From assembly GCF_011397635.1 (NCBI RefSeq), contig NC_064759.1:18748428-18812427 (forward strand): a DNA stretch of 64,000 nt. The letters are read 5' to 3'. Each line of letters opens with the position of its first letter. The stretch's first letter is position 1. A program made the position numbers and the translations under genes. The DNA comes from Epinephelus fuscoguttatus. Lineage: Eukaryota > Chordata > Actinopteri > Perciformes > Serranidae. The notes beneath the pieces were generated by a model. That model was not told the DNA's origin. It searched no databases and was given only the letters and a program-made list of their open reading frames with translations. Shown piece after piece: positions 54,471 through 64,000 of this stretch.

Positions 54471-56166
54471 CAATGCAACAAGTTTCTAACACAAATTCTC
54501 TGTTACAAAATTTGTAGTGTGGACACAAACTGAGAGGACTAACACATTTTGTCACAATCTGCACAGTACTCCTCATGATGAGTCCTTTATGTGTGAAATC
54601 AAATAGTTGCAACTCAGCAAAATTTTATGAATGAAATCACCAACTTGTGATGTGGGATTATGTGTAATAATAACAACAAATTACCATAAAACTTAAATTA
54701 AAAGCCCAGTCCCTTTTACTAGCCTGGTGTAGCTACACGTTTTGACAAATAAAGGCCTGTTTCAATTAGAAGTCTGGTCTGGTTGCCATGCAGTTACTTT
54801 TATAGACGTTCTATGGATGTTTAAAACTGGATTGTTGACTACCCACTTGAGCTATCATTAGTTAGATGTTTACAAATATATGCATATTTACAAATATAAA
54901 TGTTTAAACTTTTCTCAATATGTAGGTACTACACACCGTCACCTCAGTTGGTTTCATTTTACTGAAACCATGAGCACCAGAGAAGACTGTAAGTCATTCA
55001 GATTTACCTATGTGATGAAAAAACAAGTAGTGGCTCCTTTCCTCTAAAGCTGTCATAAAGTCAGAATATGTGTCATAAATATAATATATATATGTAAATA
55101 AATATATTATGTATAAATAAATAAATAAAGTGTATATCATAAAAATTAATCCAAGTTATGAATATTGTTTTAACAGGATTTGTGGCGGTGTGCAAGGTGT
55201 CGTAATCCTCGGGTGCTGAGATACAAGTGTAATAGCGTAACACATATTCAGTTTGACTCATCATTTATTTATTTATGTCACTTTATTTCTTATCTCGTTG
55301 ACTTTACTAATCTGCTGTTATTTTCTCTTTCTTTGCCTGTAAGGTGACCTTGAGTGTCTTAAAAGGTGCCTTTAAATAAAATGTATTATTGTTATTATTA
55401 CATCATTGATATATCATTCAAAGCCTAATTTTCATACAAATAATATTCATACTATAGTGCAAATAAACATTTTTTTCAATCTTTGCTGAGCAACAGTTTT
55501 GTGTAAAAGGTATTAAAGGCCCGTCCCAAATATGACCCTGTTGAGTTCAGTGATAGCTCGAGCCTAATAATTTAAGTTTTACAGTAAATTTTACTCAGAA
55601 ATAAAGAAAACCATTTGTGCGCAGCGTGCTGCTGTTTGTGGGCCAAAAGCCTCACGAAATGTAATTAGGGACAACATTTAAGTAGCAGGAGAACCTAAAA
55701 TTTAGATTTTTTAAGGTATGGTACACAGAGAAAGATTCAACAGTTTAAAGTCTGAAGACAAAAATTTAAACTAGTATGCACTAAAGCCAACATCTGCCCC
55801 AAATCATCATCACCCTGAATAAAAGAGTGGAAAAACAACAAAAACAGACACTTTCATATAAGGCACAAGGCATCACTGACTGAGTTGAGTATGACAACGA
55901 TGTGGGTCATATGGTATGGCTTTCTGAGTCACCAGATCTTAACCCAGCTGAACACCTTTGGGAGATTTAAAGCAATAGAGCACGGGAGCAACATGTTAGA
56001 CGGCGCTCTCCACCACCATCTCCAAAATGCCAAACAGGGTAATATCTGTTGTTCCAGTAGAGTCCGGCATGACTACAAAATAAAGACCATGACTTAAAAA
56101 CTTAGCTTTTTCCTTCAATTTGTCACCCCTCTGCAGGCACTTTATATTCCCCTGCAGATCCACATG

Positions 56167-56169
<3 letters not shown>
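54471..56169. other. Intergenic AT-rich DNA with a retroposon-like 3' tail
   Basis: 55255-55400 ends ...AAAGGTGCCTTTAAATAAAATGTATTATTGTTATTATTA, like a LINE/SINE 3' end. Nothing else recognised. Confidence 0.35.

Positions 56170-56219
<50 letters not shown>
56170..56219. repeat. (GT)n microsatellite
   Basis: About 50 bp of pure GT, followed by a short (GA)n run. Predicted proteins from the reverse strand (poly His-Thr) are artefacts. Confidence 0.95.
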
Positions 56220-56221
<2 letters not shown>

Positions 56222-56744
56222 TGAGAGAGAGAGATCCTGAAATACATGCTTGAGTTGACAATAATGTACTTCTTCCCTGTACCATTTAGTACGCTCCCTC
56301 TTCCACATATAATTATTGTAAGACAAACAGTGAATAGGAAAATCCGTCTGTAGTGCTAAAATGCTCAAGTGTGCTTAAGAGGTGTTGGCAAAAGAAATAA
56401 CAGCCATCAATTTAAACTGGGGGCTGATTTTTCTTTCTTGCTTTCTTTTGCCAGTTTATACCCACAGGGTCATGGTGGGGTGTTGACAGCTCTTGTGCTC
56501 CACTCTGTATGTGTGGGCATTAGTTTGCTGTCAGTAGTGCTACCATGGGGCGACTGTTGCCATTAGCTGTTAGATTTCTGATTCACACCCAGTGGGAGTG
56601 AGCTCTCAGGAGCCAAGCTGCCAACTGGCTGGGATAATATACAGTAGGCCTTGTGCCCCCCTTTTTTGGTCCTTTATGGCTGAACCAAATCTGCATCCTG
56701 GTTTTCTGTCTGGCCTTTGTATATTTGACCATTTACCAGACGAA

Positions 56745-56990
56745 ACTAGGGCTGCAACTAACAATTATTTTCATTATTGATTAAGTGAAGGATTATTTAC
56801 TTGATTAGTCATTTGGTCTATAAAAGTCAATAAACAATCAAAAATGCTCATCAGTATTTCCAAAGTGACATCTCCACATATCTTGTTTTGACCGACCAAC
56901 AGTCCAAAAACCATAGATATTCCATGTAAAACAGAGAAACTGAGCTAAATTTGAAATTTGAGAAGCTTGTACCTGCAAATCTCAAAATAG
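56745..56990. repeat. Dispersed repeat family F, copy 2
   Basis: GGGCTGCAACTAACAATTATTTTCATTATTGATTAAGTG...GATTAGTCATTTGGTCTATAAAA, the standard form of this element. Confidence 0.7.
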
Positions 56991-57112
56991 TTAAAGGCGC
57001 TGTATGTAAGAATGTGACCAAAACGGTTACTGCACTCAAATTCCAAATACTGCCGCGAGTCGTGTCCAAAACAAATCATTTGCTTTATTTACAAGAAAAC
57101 TGACCTGTGGTT

Positions 57113-57380
57113 ATTAAAGGGGCACTCCCATAATTTACTTTTGCACTTCCATAAAGTTTGGGGACTTAAAAGCAACATATTAAAAATGGAGCTGTTCAAA
57201 ATGAAAGGAGCAGAGCACAAAGATATTTTGACTTTTAGTCCCTAGGTGGAGCTCCCTGGGTGGAGCTTCGAAAACACTGGATGCAATATTTCCCATGATG
57301 CAGCTGATATCACCTGACTCACCCTGCCTGCCCACATCCTCTGAACTCTATGCCACCAGCTGGTTACCATGGATGTATTA
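57113..57380. repeat. Dispersed repeat family G, copy 2
   Basis: Same block order as 54244-54470, including TTTGGGGACTTAAAAGC, TTTTGACTTTTAGTCCCTAGG and ATTTCCCATGATGCAGC. Confidence 0.75.
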
Positions 57381-58477
57381 AGAAAACTGAATATAGCATT
57401 GGCACCCTGTTAATTTCTATGAAAGTTGCTCAGTGGCGCATGAAGCCAAAAAATTCAACTGCCGTGTTAAAATTACCTGAATGATCGGCACTGCTTCCAC
57501 ACTGTGTGACCCACGGAGCAGGGGAGGCAGAGCTGACTACTTCTGCTAACTAGAATGGGAATAAAATGATTCAATCATGTGGCTCTTGACTTTCCAAATG
57601 TTATCAGACCAAATGGATCAAATTCTGATAGTGAAACTTATCATTTTATGAGGGTTGGTGTGCTAAAAAAAAAAAAGTATCCACTGACATGTCTTTCGCC
57701 ACGTAGATTTACGGGAAAAAGTCTTCTTGGACCACATGGCATCATGTGACAGATGTAATGCCTGTTTGGTCACTTTGTAAATTCTCATCAAAGCCCAATG
57801 CATTTCCTGAGGGCCTGTTTGTAACACAGGAAGCAAGCAGGAAATTCTGACATTTGAGAAGCTGTAACCTACAAATATTTGAAACATTTTCTTATCAAAA
57901 TAGTTGGTGATTAATTTTCTGTTATTCTAATGCTAAAAGAAACCAAACATATATTGAAGACATTTTTTCAATCTGGTTTCTCATTTTGGTTGCCCCTATC
58001 TTTTCAGCTTTCAAGTTCGTTTTTTGCAGTTTATATAATTTGTATTGTTTATTTTCAATGTTTTCTGCTTAAGGTTGTTTTCTTTTCTTTTTGTAATTTC
58101 AGCTCTTACAGTAATTACAGTTTCCAAGACAAAAGCGACATAAGGCAACACATTACTGAATAGGAAACACACCATGAATACAAAATAAAATGGAGCAGCA
58201 TTTTCATAATTAATATAGTGGGACAATTTAATTCCTATTGTGTAGATTTAAAAAATGACACCAAACCTCAAGGAACTTTCCTAGGTAGTATTACACATCT
58301 TCCTAACATACAGCAAGCTGGAGCGTGAAAAAGTGTCCAGATATATAACGAGCAACAACCACATCCAGGGAGCGTATTGAGCTCTAAGTGAACCTAAGCA
58401 ATGGCTTGCTGTTGGTTTGAAAAAAAAAAATGGGTTCTAGATGTGCAAAGTTCCATGTAACAGGCAGAACTTGACAC
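57381..58477. other. Intergenic DNA; no gene recognised
   Basis: AT-rich. A stretch near 57850-57960 looks like a family-F relative. Opposing short frames around 58000-58230 are uninformative. Confidence 0.35.
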
Positions 58478-58598
58478 AGTGTCCCAGAACGTCAACAACC
58501 AACGCACCCAGGGTACCTTGCACATCATATGTGGACGTGGAAAGTCCATGACCAAACGTCAATATGCGACTAGGTCGGAGTGAGAATGTGTTGCCAAC
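58478..58598 (-). repeat. Dispersed repeat family A, copy 3 (partial, reversed)
   Basis: AACGTCAACAACCAACGCACCCAGGGTACCTTGCACATCATATGTGGACGTGGAAAGTCCATGACCAAA is the reverse of the GGTCATGGACTTTCCAC block at 2478 and 15374. Confidence 0.75.
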
Positions 58599-59029
58599 AA
58601 AGCCAGGGCGAACGTTTCTTCAAGCTAGTGACAATGTACGCAGATGGTTAGGATATCTTTAATGGAAAACACTGAAATTATACCATGTTGGCTCGCATGT
58701 TCACATCACATCCAGTTAGAAAGAGGATGTAGTCCTTGCAATTAGAGATTTAAAATGGACAAGTAATTATCATTCAACAAAATCAGGCTTTGTCTGACTC
58801 TTTCTCTGGCAGAGAACAATCTTTGCAGCACCGTTTCCTGATTTCATTATCATTATTATCATTATCACTGCTGTAGTTTGGCACTGCTTCTCTCTGAAAC
58901 TGCTTGCAAATTTTCAGTTTGTAATTACACAAATGTGTGAAGGACAGATTGACATTGAGCAGGGCAAGGGGGGAATACGAGTCAGACTGCATGGATGTAT
59001 GGATGGATGGGAATCTGAAGTGTTACATT

Positions 59030-60560
59030 AGATGATAGAGAATATGGAGAATCTGGAAGTTGTGCTGCTAAATGACGGAGTATTATCCCCCTTGTCATGA
59101 TTAATGAAGTTCCTTGGCTATGACAACTGACTCTGTAATAGCTCCATTAGGAACGCCCCCAAAAGATTGATACAGTACCTCGCCCATCCTGCAGACCACT
59201 ATCCTGCTTTTTACTACGTGTGCTCTGGGGGCCATACTGTGTGATTTTGATGAGCTCTAAATCACTTACATCTTCCACCGAGGAAAAGGCATAAACTGCT
59301 AAGAGAGAATGATGCTTTTTGGTTTTTTTTGTTTCCTTTTTCCGCTGTGTTATTTTCCAACAGTTTAAAGAGCTTTTAACCTCACACCAGGCTTTGTTTT
59401 GCTCTCCTCAGTGATGTGTAAAAATGTAATTCTTCCTTATCATGACCCAAACATGCAGCCATTTATCCAGCGGCTGCCAGTTTTTATTTGCTCGGTTTCA
59501 GCTCGCTTGTCAGCCTCATGCCATGAATACCTGAAATGGAATTTTGAGTGGTTAAACACAGGTAGTAATTCAGTTTTTTTCCTCTAATGAAAATTATTAC
59601 CATACAATACTGTGCACATTATGTTGGGATTCTTTTTTTTTTTTTTTTTTAGCTGCGGGGCTTAATTGGGTGATCATTTCTTGTCATTTCATTGCCAAGA
59701 ACTTTAATAGAATTTCTAGATAATTGCAAAAATGCTAATGGAAATCAGAGCTTTTGGAATGTAAAATTGCAGAAAACAAATAGCTATGAAGGCGGATGAA
59801 TCACCAATAGTAATAGTATTGCTAATATCAGTGAGAGTACAAAGAAAATTGCACATTAGTGTGTTTCTATGCGAGAGGAATTTACGACCCAGAAAACACA
59901 ACAGAGAGAAAGTAAATCACACGAGGATTCAGATATATGTCAGAAAACTAATAAAAAAAAAAAAAGAATTGATATGATGATATGATGCTCGGTAAAGCAG
60001 AGTCAACAATAAACAACCATGCAGGCGGTCCAGATTTGCAAGACATAAGCAGTCTCAATCTCCTGTATAGTGGGGCTGTGAGGGGGAAATGGGGAACGTT
60101 TCAATTACAGTATACACGGAAAGGGCATCTCTGCAGCAGGATTGATATGTCACTCTAACAATGTCCAATTAAAAAGGGAGAATGCTTCCATTATTCTTTT
60201 ATTAGAAGGCCTGTGCCTGAAACTGCATCGAAAGACATGCACATTCCCGGTTAAAGGTGAGAGTCCATCAGGCGTGAAATGAGTACAGCACACATAAAAT
60301 AATTCTTATTTCCCCATGGCCGCCATAATATAGCTTTGCAATTATACTGAATGAGTCTATGTGTGTGTCTGTGTCTGTGTGTGTGTGTTTTAATGCCATT
60401 GAAACATGCAAAAAGCACCTCTATGATTTGTTCTATTTATGTGATTTATCATTTATTTCCATTTCTAAATATCTATGAACTGGGAATGACATGATGCTTT
60501 AAGCATTAAGGCCGAGACAAGTGAGTGTAAGTGCTAATAGAAAGGAGCAGTCACCTGTTC
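59030..60560. promoter_or_regulatory. Candidate conserved non-coding cluster
   Basis: Several unique blocks (59040-59290, 59400-59580, 59660-59960, 60000-60330, 60480-60560) are rich in TAATTA/ATTA, CAATTAAA and GATTAATG motifs. They lack repeats apart from short T and A tracts and contain no plausible exon. This is typical of teleost regulatory deserts, but no alignment is available. Confidence 0.3.
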
Positions 60561-61146
60561 TACTAATACACAACAGATGAAACGAGATTTCAGTGACATC
60601 CATTTTTGTAGTTCAAATATCCCTGACAACAGACATAACTTAATACATACTTCCTCTTCTTCCCCCTCCAGACGAGCCAATTTCACAAAGTGATTAATGG
60701 GCACTGCCTACATTCAGATGTAAAGGTGCCATCATCACTTTTAACAAACGATCGTCACTTGCAAACGGCAGAAAAACCTACATCCTGCTCATGCATAAGC
60801 GTTTGTTTTTAGTTAAAGATATACTTTGCAGGATTTTCCAAAAAACAAAATGTACTCATATGGAAATAATCCCTCTCAATTATCCCTCATGACCCACTTG
60901 AATTATGTGTCGGTGTAGCCGAATTATCTGCAGAGAATTTTCTGTGCTCAGGATGTTTATAGGCGTGTTCCACCAAAGTGCGCAGGCGGGATTTGGACTT
61001 TATTAATAGGTAGCAACTAGTTGGCAGCAGGGATCCAAGAAACACAGCACCAAAAAAAGCATGAATATAGTGAGACGAAACACCAAATGACAGTGAATTT
61101 GAGGTTGGCTTTTACTTTCACTTTCACTGTCTAGCGTATTTACAAT

Positions 61147-62202
61147 AGACCCTTTTAGGGCTGACGTTAGCCTCCTTAGCTGGAGGCAAAATGTGACTCT
61201 CCACCACAGGACTGTAGGCTACATAGGACTTTTAAAATGTCGTCTTGTTGTGTTATTGGGAGCCAGAATAGAAGGAGTCATGGCTCAAAGCTTAAATTTT
61301 ATCACGTACCAGCTGCCACTGCCTGTCAACAAAAATGCAGGATACTATGTTAAATGCGATAAGATGAAAGGACTGGATGGAGGCGATCCTCAAAAACGCT
61401 CGCATGTGCAGCGCACACTTCATATCAGGTTAGGGAAAAAGTATTAACTGTTTTAGGGATGAATGACATTATGTGTACATAGTCGAATACTGGGGAGGTA
61501 TTAAAAGGAATGTTGGATTTCTCTGTAACACTAACTTTTTTGTGCATTAGCTAACGTTAGTTTTGATAGCAAAGCAAACCGTAGGAAACCCTTCAAGTGT
61601 CGTCCTCTTTTGTAAGTTTGGCATAGTAATCAACCACACTCATCCGTCCACTTAGTGAGAGCATACAGGTCGGCCTGTCTGGTCCCATTGGTCAGTGTTT
61701 ACTTATTCAAGTAACACTCACGGTCCTGGAGAGTGAGTGACCTGACATGGTGCACTTGTAAATTCAGTCCGAGGCTCTACACTAAAATGAGAGCCTTGTT
61801 GGTCGAAGAAACGGAGCGTTCTCTTTCTACATTAATGAACAAACAATTAAGTCAATTACACATTCACCCCGCTTTGCACTCTGCTGCTTTGTCTCCCCAG
61901 ACAGAGAGCCCAGCGTGTGCTCTGCCACTCTGAGAGTGCGGTGCTCTGGATAACCAAATGTTAGATTCCAACAGCGATATGAATGTACGAACTGTCCAGT
62001 TCGTGCGAAAGTGCGCTCTGGCACTCGAAATGAATGTTTTATGAATGCACCACTTGCATCATCTTTCTCCACTGTCAAAAAACAAGCCAACAGAACTTGC
62101 TAGCTAGTGCTAGCTAACATCTATGGATAATTGTTTTGCCTCCAGCTAAGCCCCACCCACCAAAAACCTTCATACTGTTTACTAACAGTAAAAGGGTCTA
62201 TT
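61147..62202 (+). mobile_element. THAP-domain DNA transposon remnant (P- or Kolobok-like)
   Basis: The ends AATAGACCCTTTTA and TAAAAGGGTCTATT are inverted; a longer GCTGGAGGCAAAA / TTTTGCCTCCAGC pair lies inside. From ATG 61237 the frame reads MSSCCVIGSQNRRSHGSKLK...FYHVPA, the start of a THAP zinc finger. After a frameshift and an in-frame TGA it resumes as KDWMEAILKNARMCSAHFIS, which supplies the DW and CSxHF zinc-ligand end, then a GTTAGG donor at 61430. The exon is therefore a broken THAP domain. No clear target duplication. Confidence 0.7.
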
Positions 62203-62382
62203 AGTAACTGACAGTCCTGCACACTATATCTTGAAATGTGTCAAATTGAGCAAGAGGGGGAAGTGTTTCATATTGCCAATTTGGTGAAAAGGGCAGTAAA
62301 AGGACAAGGGACAGAAGATGAGAGGCAGGCAATTATAGCATTGTGTCCTCTTTCCAGTGTTCAGCAGAATATATCTTATAGA

Positions 62383-62560
62383 GCTATGAACAGTTGATTA
62401 ATCCATTAGTTGTTAGACAGAAAATTTATTGGCAACTATTTTGATAACTGAATAATTTTGGATAGTTAAGGGATTAAGAGAAAGTACCAAAAAATTATCT
62501 GGTTCCTGCTTCTTCAATATCTCAGACTTTCTGCTTGTCTCTGTTTCATGTCATTACAAA
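62383..62560. repeat. Dispersed repeat family F, copy 3
   Basis: GTTGATTAATCCATTAGTTGTTAGACAGAAAATTTATTGGCAACTATTTTGATAACTG, a diverged form of the same element. Confidence 0.55.
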
Positions 62561-62962
62561 CTGAATATCTTTTGGTTTTTGACTCGTGGTTAGACACATT
62601 AAGAAATTTCAAGATGTGTCTTCTCATATCCACCTTGATTCAGCATATTTTTAATTGGCTTCCCGTTGACAAAGAAAGAGTCAAATACAAATCAAGCTCA
62701 GACTTCATGAGGTCTCCAAATATCTTTGCCAACTACTTCAAACGCCTCAGAGACGGTCGCAACAAGGCAACAAGAACAGATCTGATTCTTTTTAGATTCA
62801 AGAGTTCAGTGGGTTTTGTATGCGGCTGCAATCGAGTGAAATTAACTTCCAGTATCTCTGAAAGTCACTGAAGCAGAGAGAAATTCTGAGCTGGCAATGA
62901 AGAAATGGGCAGCAAATAGTCTCTCAAATGGGACCCTCGAACAAATTATGTTAGTGCTGTCC

Positions 62963-62963
<1 letters not shown>

Positions 62964-63000
<37 letters not shown>
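62964..63000. repeat. (CTAT)n microsatellite
   Basis: Nine consecutive CTAT units. Confidence 0.95.
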
Positions 63001-63219
63001 AAAATGTAAAATATAAACCAACACATGCAGCAGCTATTGTATGAAAATCTGTTGTACTACTTAGTGCCTGCAGTTGGTGCTACTTTCAGACCTGCAAGTC
63101 TGTCCATAAATGTTATTAGTTGAATGGCATCACATGTTTCAGTCACGCTGCGTGTCCTTATTGACTAATAGTCGGATGTGCTCTTTTCCTATTCACAAGG
63201 AGAGAAAAGGGCCAGTAGT

Positions 63220-64000
63220 TCATATGAAAATGAACCTTGCTCGAGTATCTGCTGTGTAACTGGCATGCCATGAAAGGAATACTTATGCTAAGAGAAATGG
63301 CCTGCGGGGTCTTTATCATGACCCAGTTCAAACTTTGCGGGAGGCAAGAAAGCTCTTCATGGCTTCTCTTCTTCTCCAATACAGTGGAAATGATGGAATA
63401 CATTAATGCCAATGGAGGACTATGACCTGACACATAAATCAATGGCAATGAATATGTGCCCGACAAATCTAAAGGAGACGGGTAGAGCATCCTGTTGGTT
63501 CCCCAGTGACAGTGGGGGGAGGGGGATGACTAACTGAGTGGGGAATAGCTCAAGTGCTTAACAATATGGCAAAAAAAAAAAAAAAAAAAAAATGCAGGCT
63601 GATTGAATCCGTGCACTCCCACTCCACCAGCTACCTCCTCCAGCTACTACATTGGACCTAATTATCCAGTGTAAGCAGCAGCCTGGGGATAAGCCGCATC
63701 TGAATACTCAAAACTGTCTGTTATACCTCACAATTCAAACCCGCGTAACACTGGTTATCAGCATTTTCTCCTGCTTCAAGCTCCCCCGTCACTTTTCTGG
63801 AGAGCATAATTGTCTTGATATGCTCATCGCGTACGGCATGAAATGTTGATTCCACCTTAATTATCTTCCCCAGGGGTCATCGCTGTGACTTCTGCAAAGT
63901 AAATAAAGCGGCGCTGCATCCACACAGGCGAGCCTCGCAGTGTTAGTTACCTGCCGCGCTATTTTAAGTTGGAGCCCAAATGAATGCCTCGTTCGCCATA
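63220..64000. promoter_or_regulatory. Candidate conserved non-coding sequence at right edge
   Basis: Unique sequence without repeat hallmarks (a poly(A) at 63571-63592 aside). Several compact blocks are present, for example GGTCTTTATCATGACCCAG (63308-63326) and CTTAATTATCTTCCCC (63856-63871). No supported exon. Continues past the window. Confidence 0.25.

Noticed and set aside
62548-62871. 107-codon plus-strand frame
   Set aside because: No recognisable motif, AT-rich, and partly overlaps a family-F repeat.

Overview
This 64 kb window is vertebrate nuclear DNA, almost certainly from a ray-finned (probably percomorph) fish. Genes are split into short exons with GT-AG introns, GC content is moderate, microsatellites are abundant, and many short interspersed transposon remnants of types common in teleosts are present. 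No prokaryotic gene organisation, CRISPR array, rRNA or tRNA gene was found.

Three multi-exon protein-coding genes can be assembled with consistent splice phases. (1) Minus strand, about 7.6-14.3 kb, probably starting at 17.4 kb with 5' UTR near 19 kb: a secreted, GPI-anchored, mucin-like protein. A signal peptide is followed by about 18 tandem 18-residue Ser/Thr/Pro repeats, then two 12-cysteine Ly6/uPAR-like modules and a hydrophobic tail. (2) Plus strand, 27.7-32.3 kb: a small protein with a Cys-rich N-terminus, a coiled coil, a Ser-rich linker and a C-terminal CAP-Gly domain. The family was not recognised, and there are two in-frame alternative-splicing possibilities. (3) Minus strand, 36.1-44.2 kb: a complete zc3h12a (Regnase-1/MCPIP1) gene of 632 codons with NYN/PIN nuclease, CCCH finger and DSGxxS degron. 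Genes 2 and 3 converge.

The rest is mostly transposon debris. There are two PIF/Harbinger-type insertions, one with a MADF-domain remnant and one with a Myb/SANT-like remnant, each inside another repeat whose uninterrupted version is also in the window. There is a THAP-domain transposon remnant, hAT-like elements (one with a BED-transposase-like start), pieces of at least three non-LTR retrotransposon lineages, fold-back elements, and several small families present in two or three copies.

From 44.5 kb to the right end no coding gene is supported. Apart from repeats, several stretches (about 48.9-49.5, 59.0-60.6 and 63.2-64.0 kb) look like unique, possibly conserved non-coding DNA. In human, the region upstream of ZC3H12A is a long gene-poor interval towards GRIK3; whether that holds here is inference.

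The least familiar biology is the mucin with duplicated 12-cysteine modules, and the CAP-Gly gene, whose splicing can insert 30 residues into the CAP-Gly fold and whose coiled-coil exon uses a (GT)n microsatellite as its 5' splice site.
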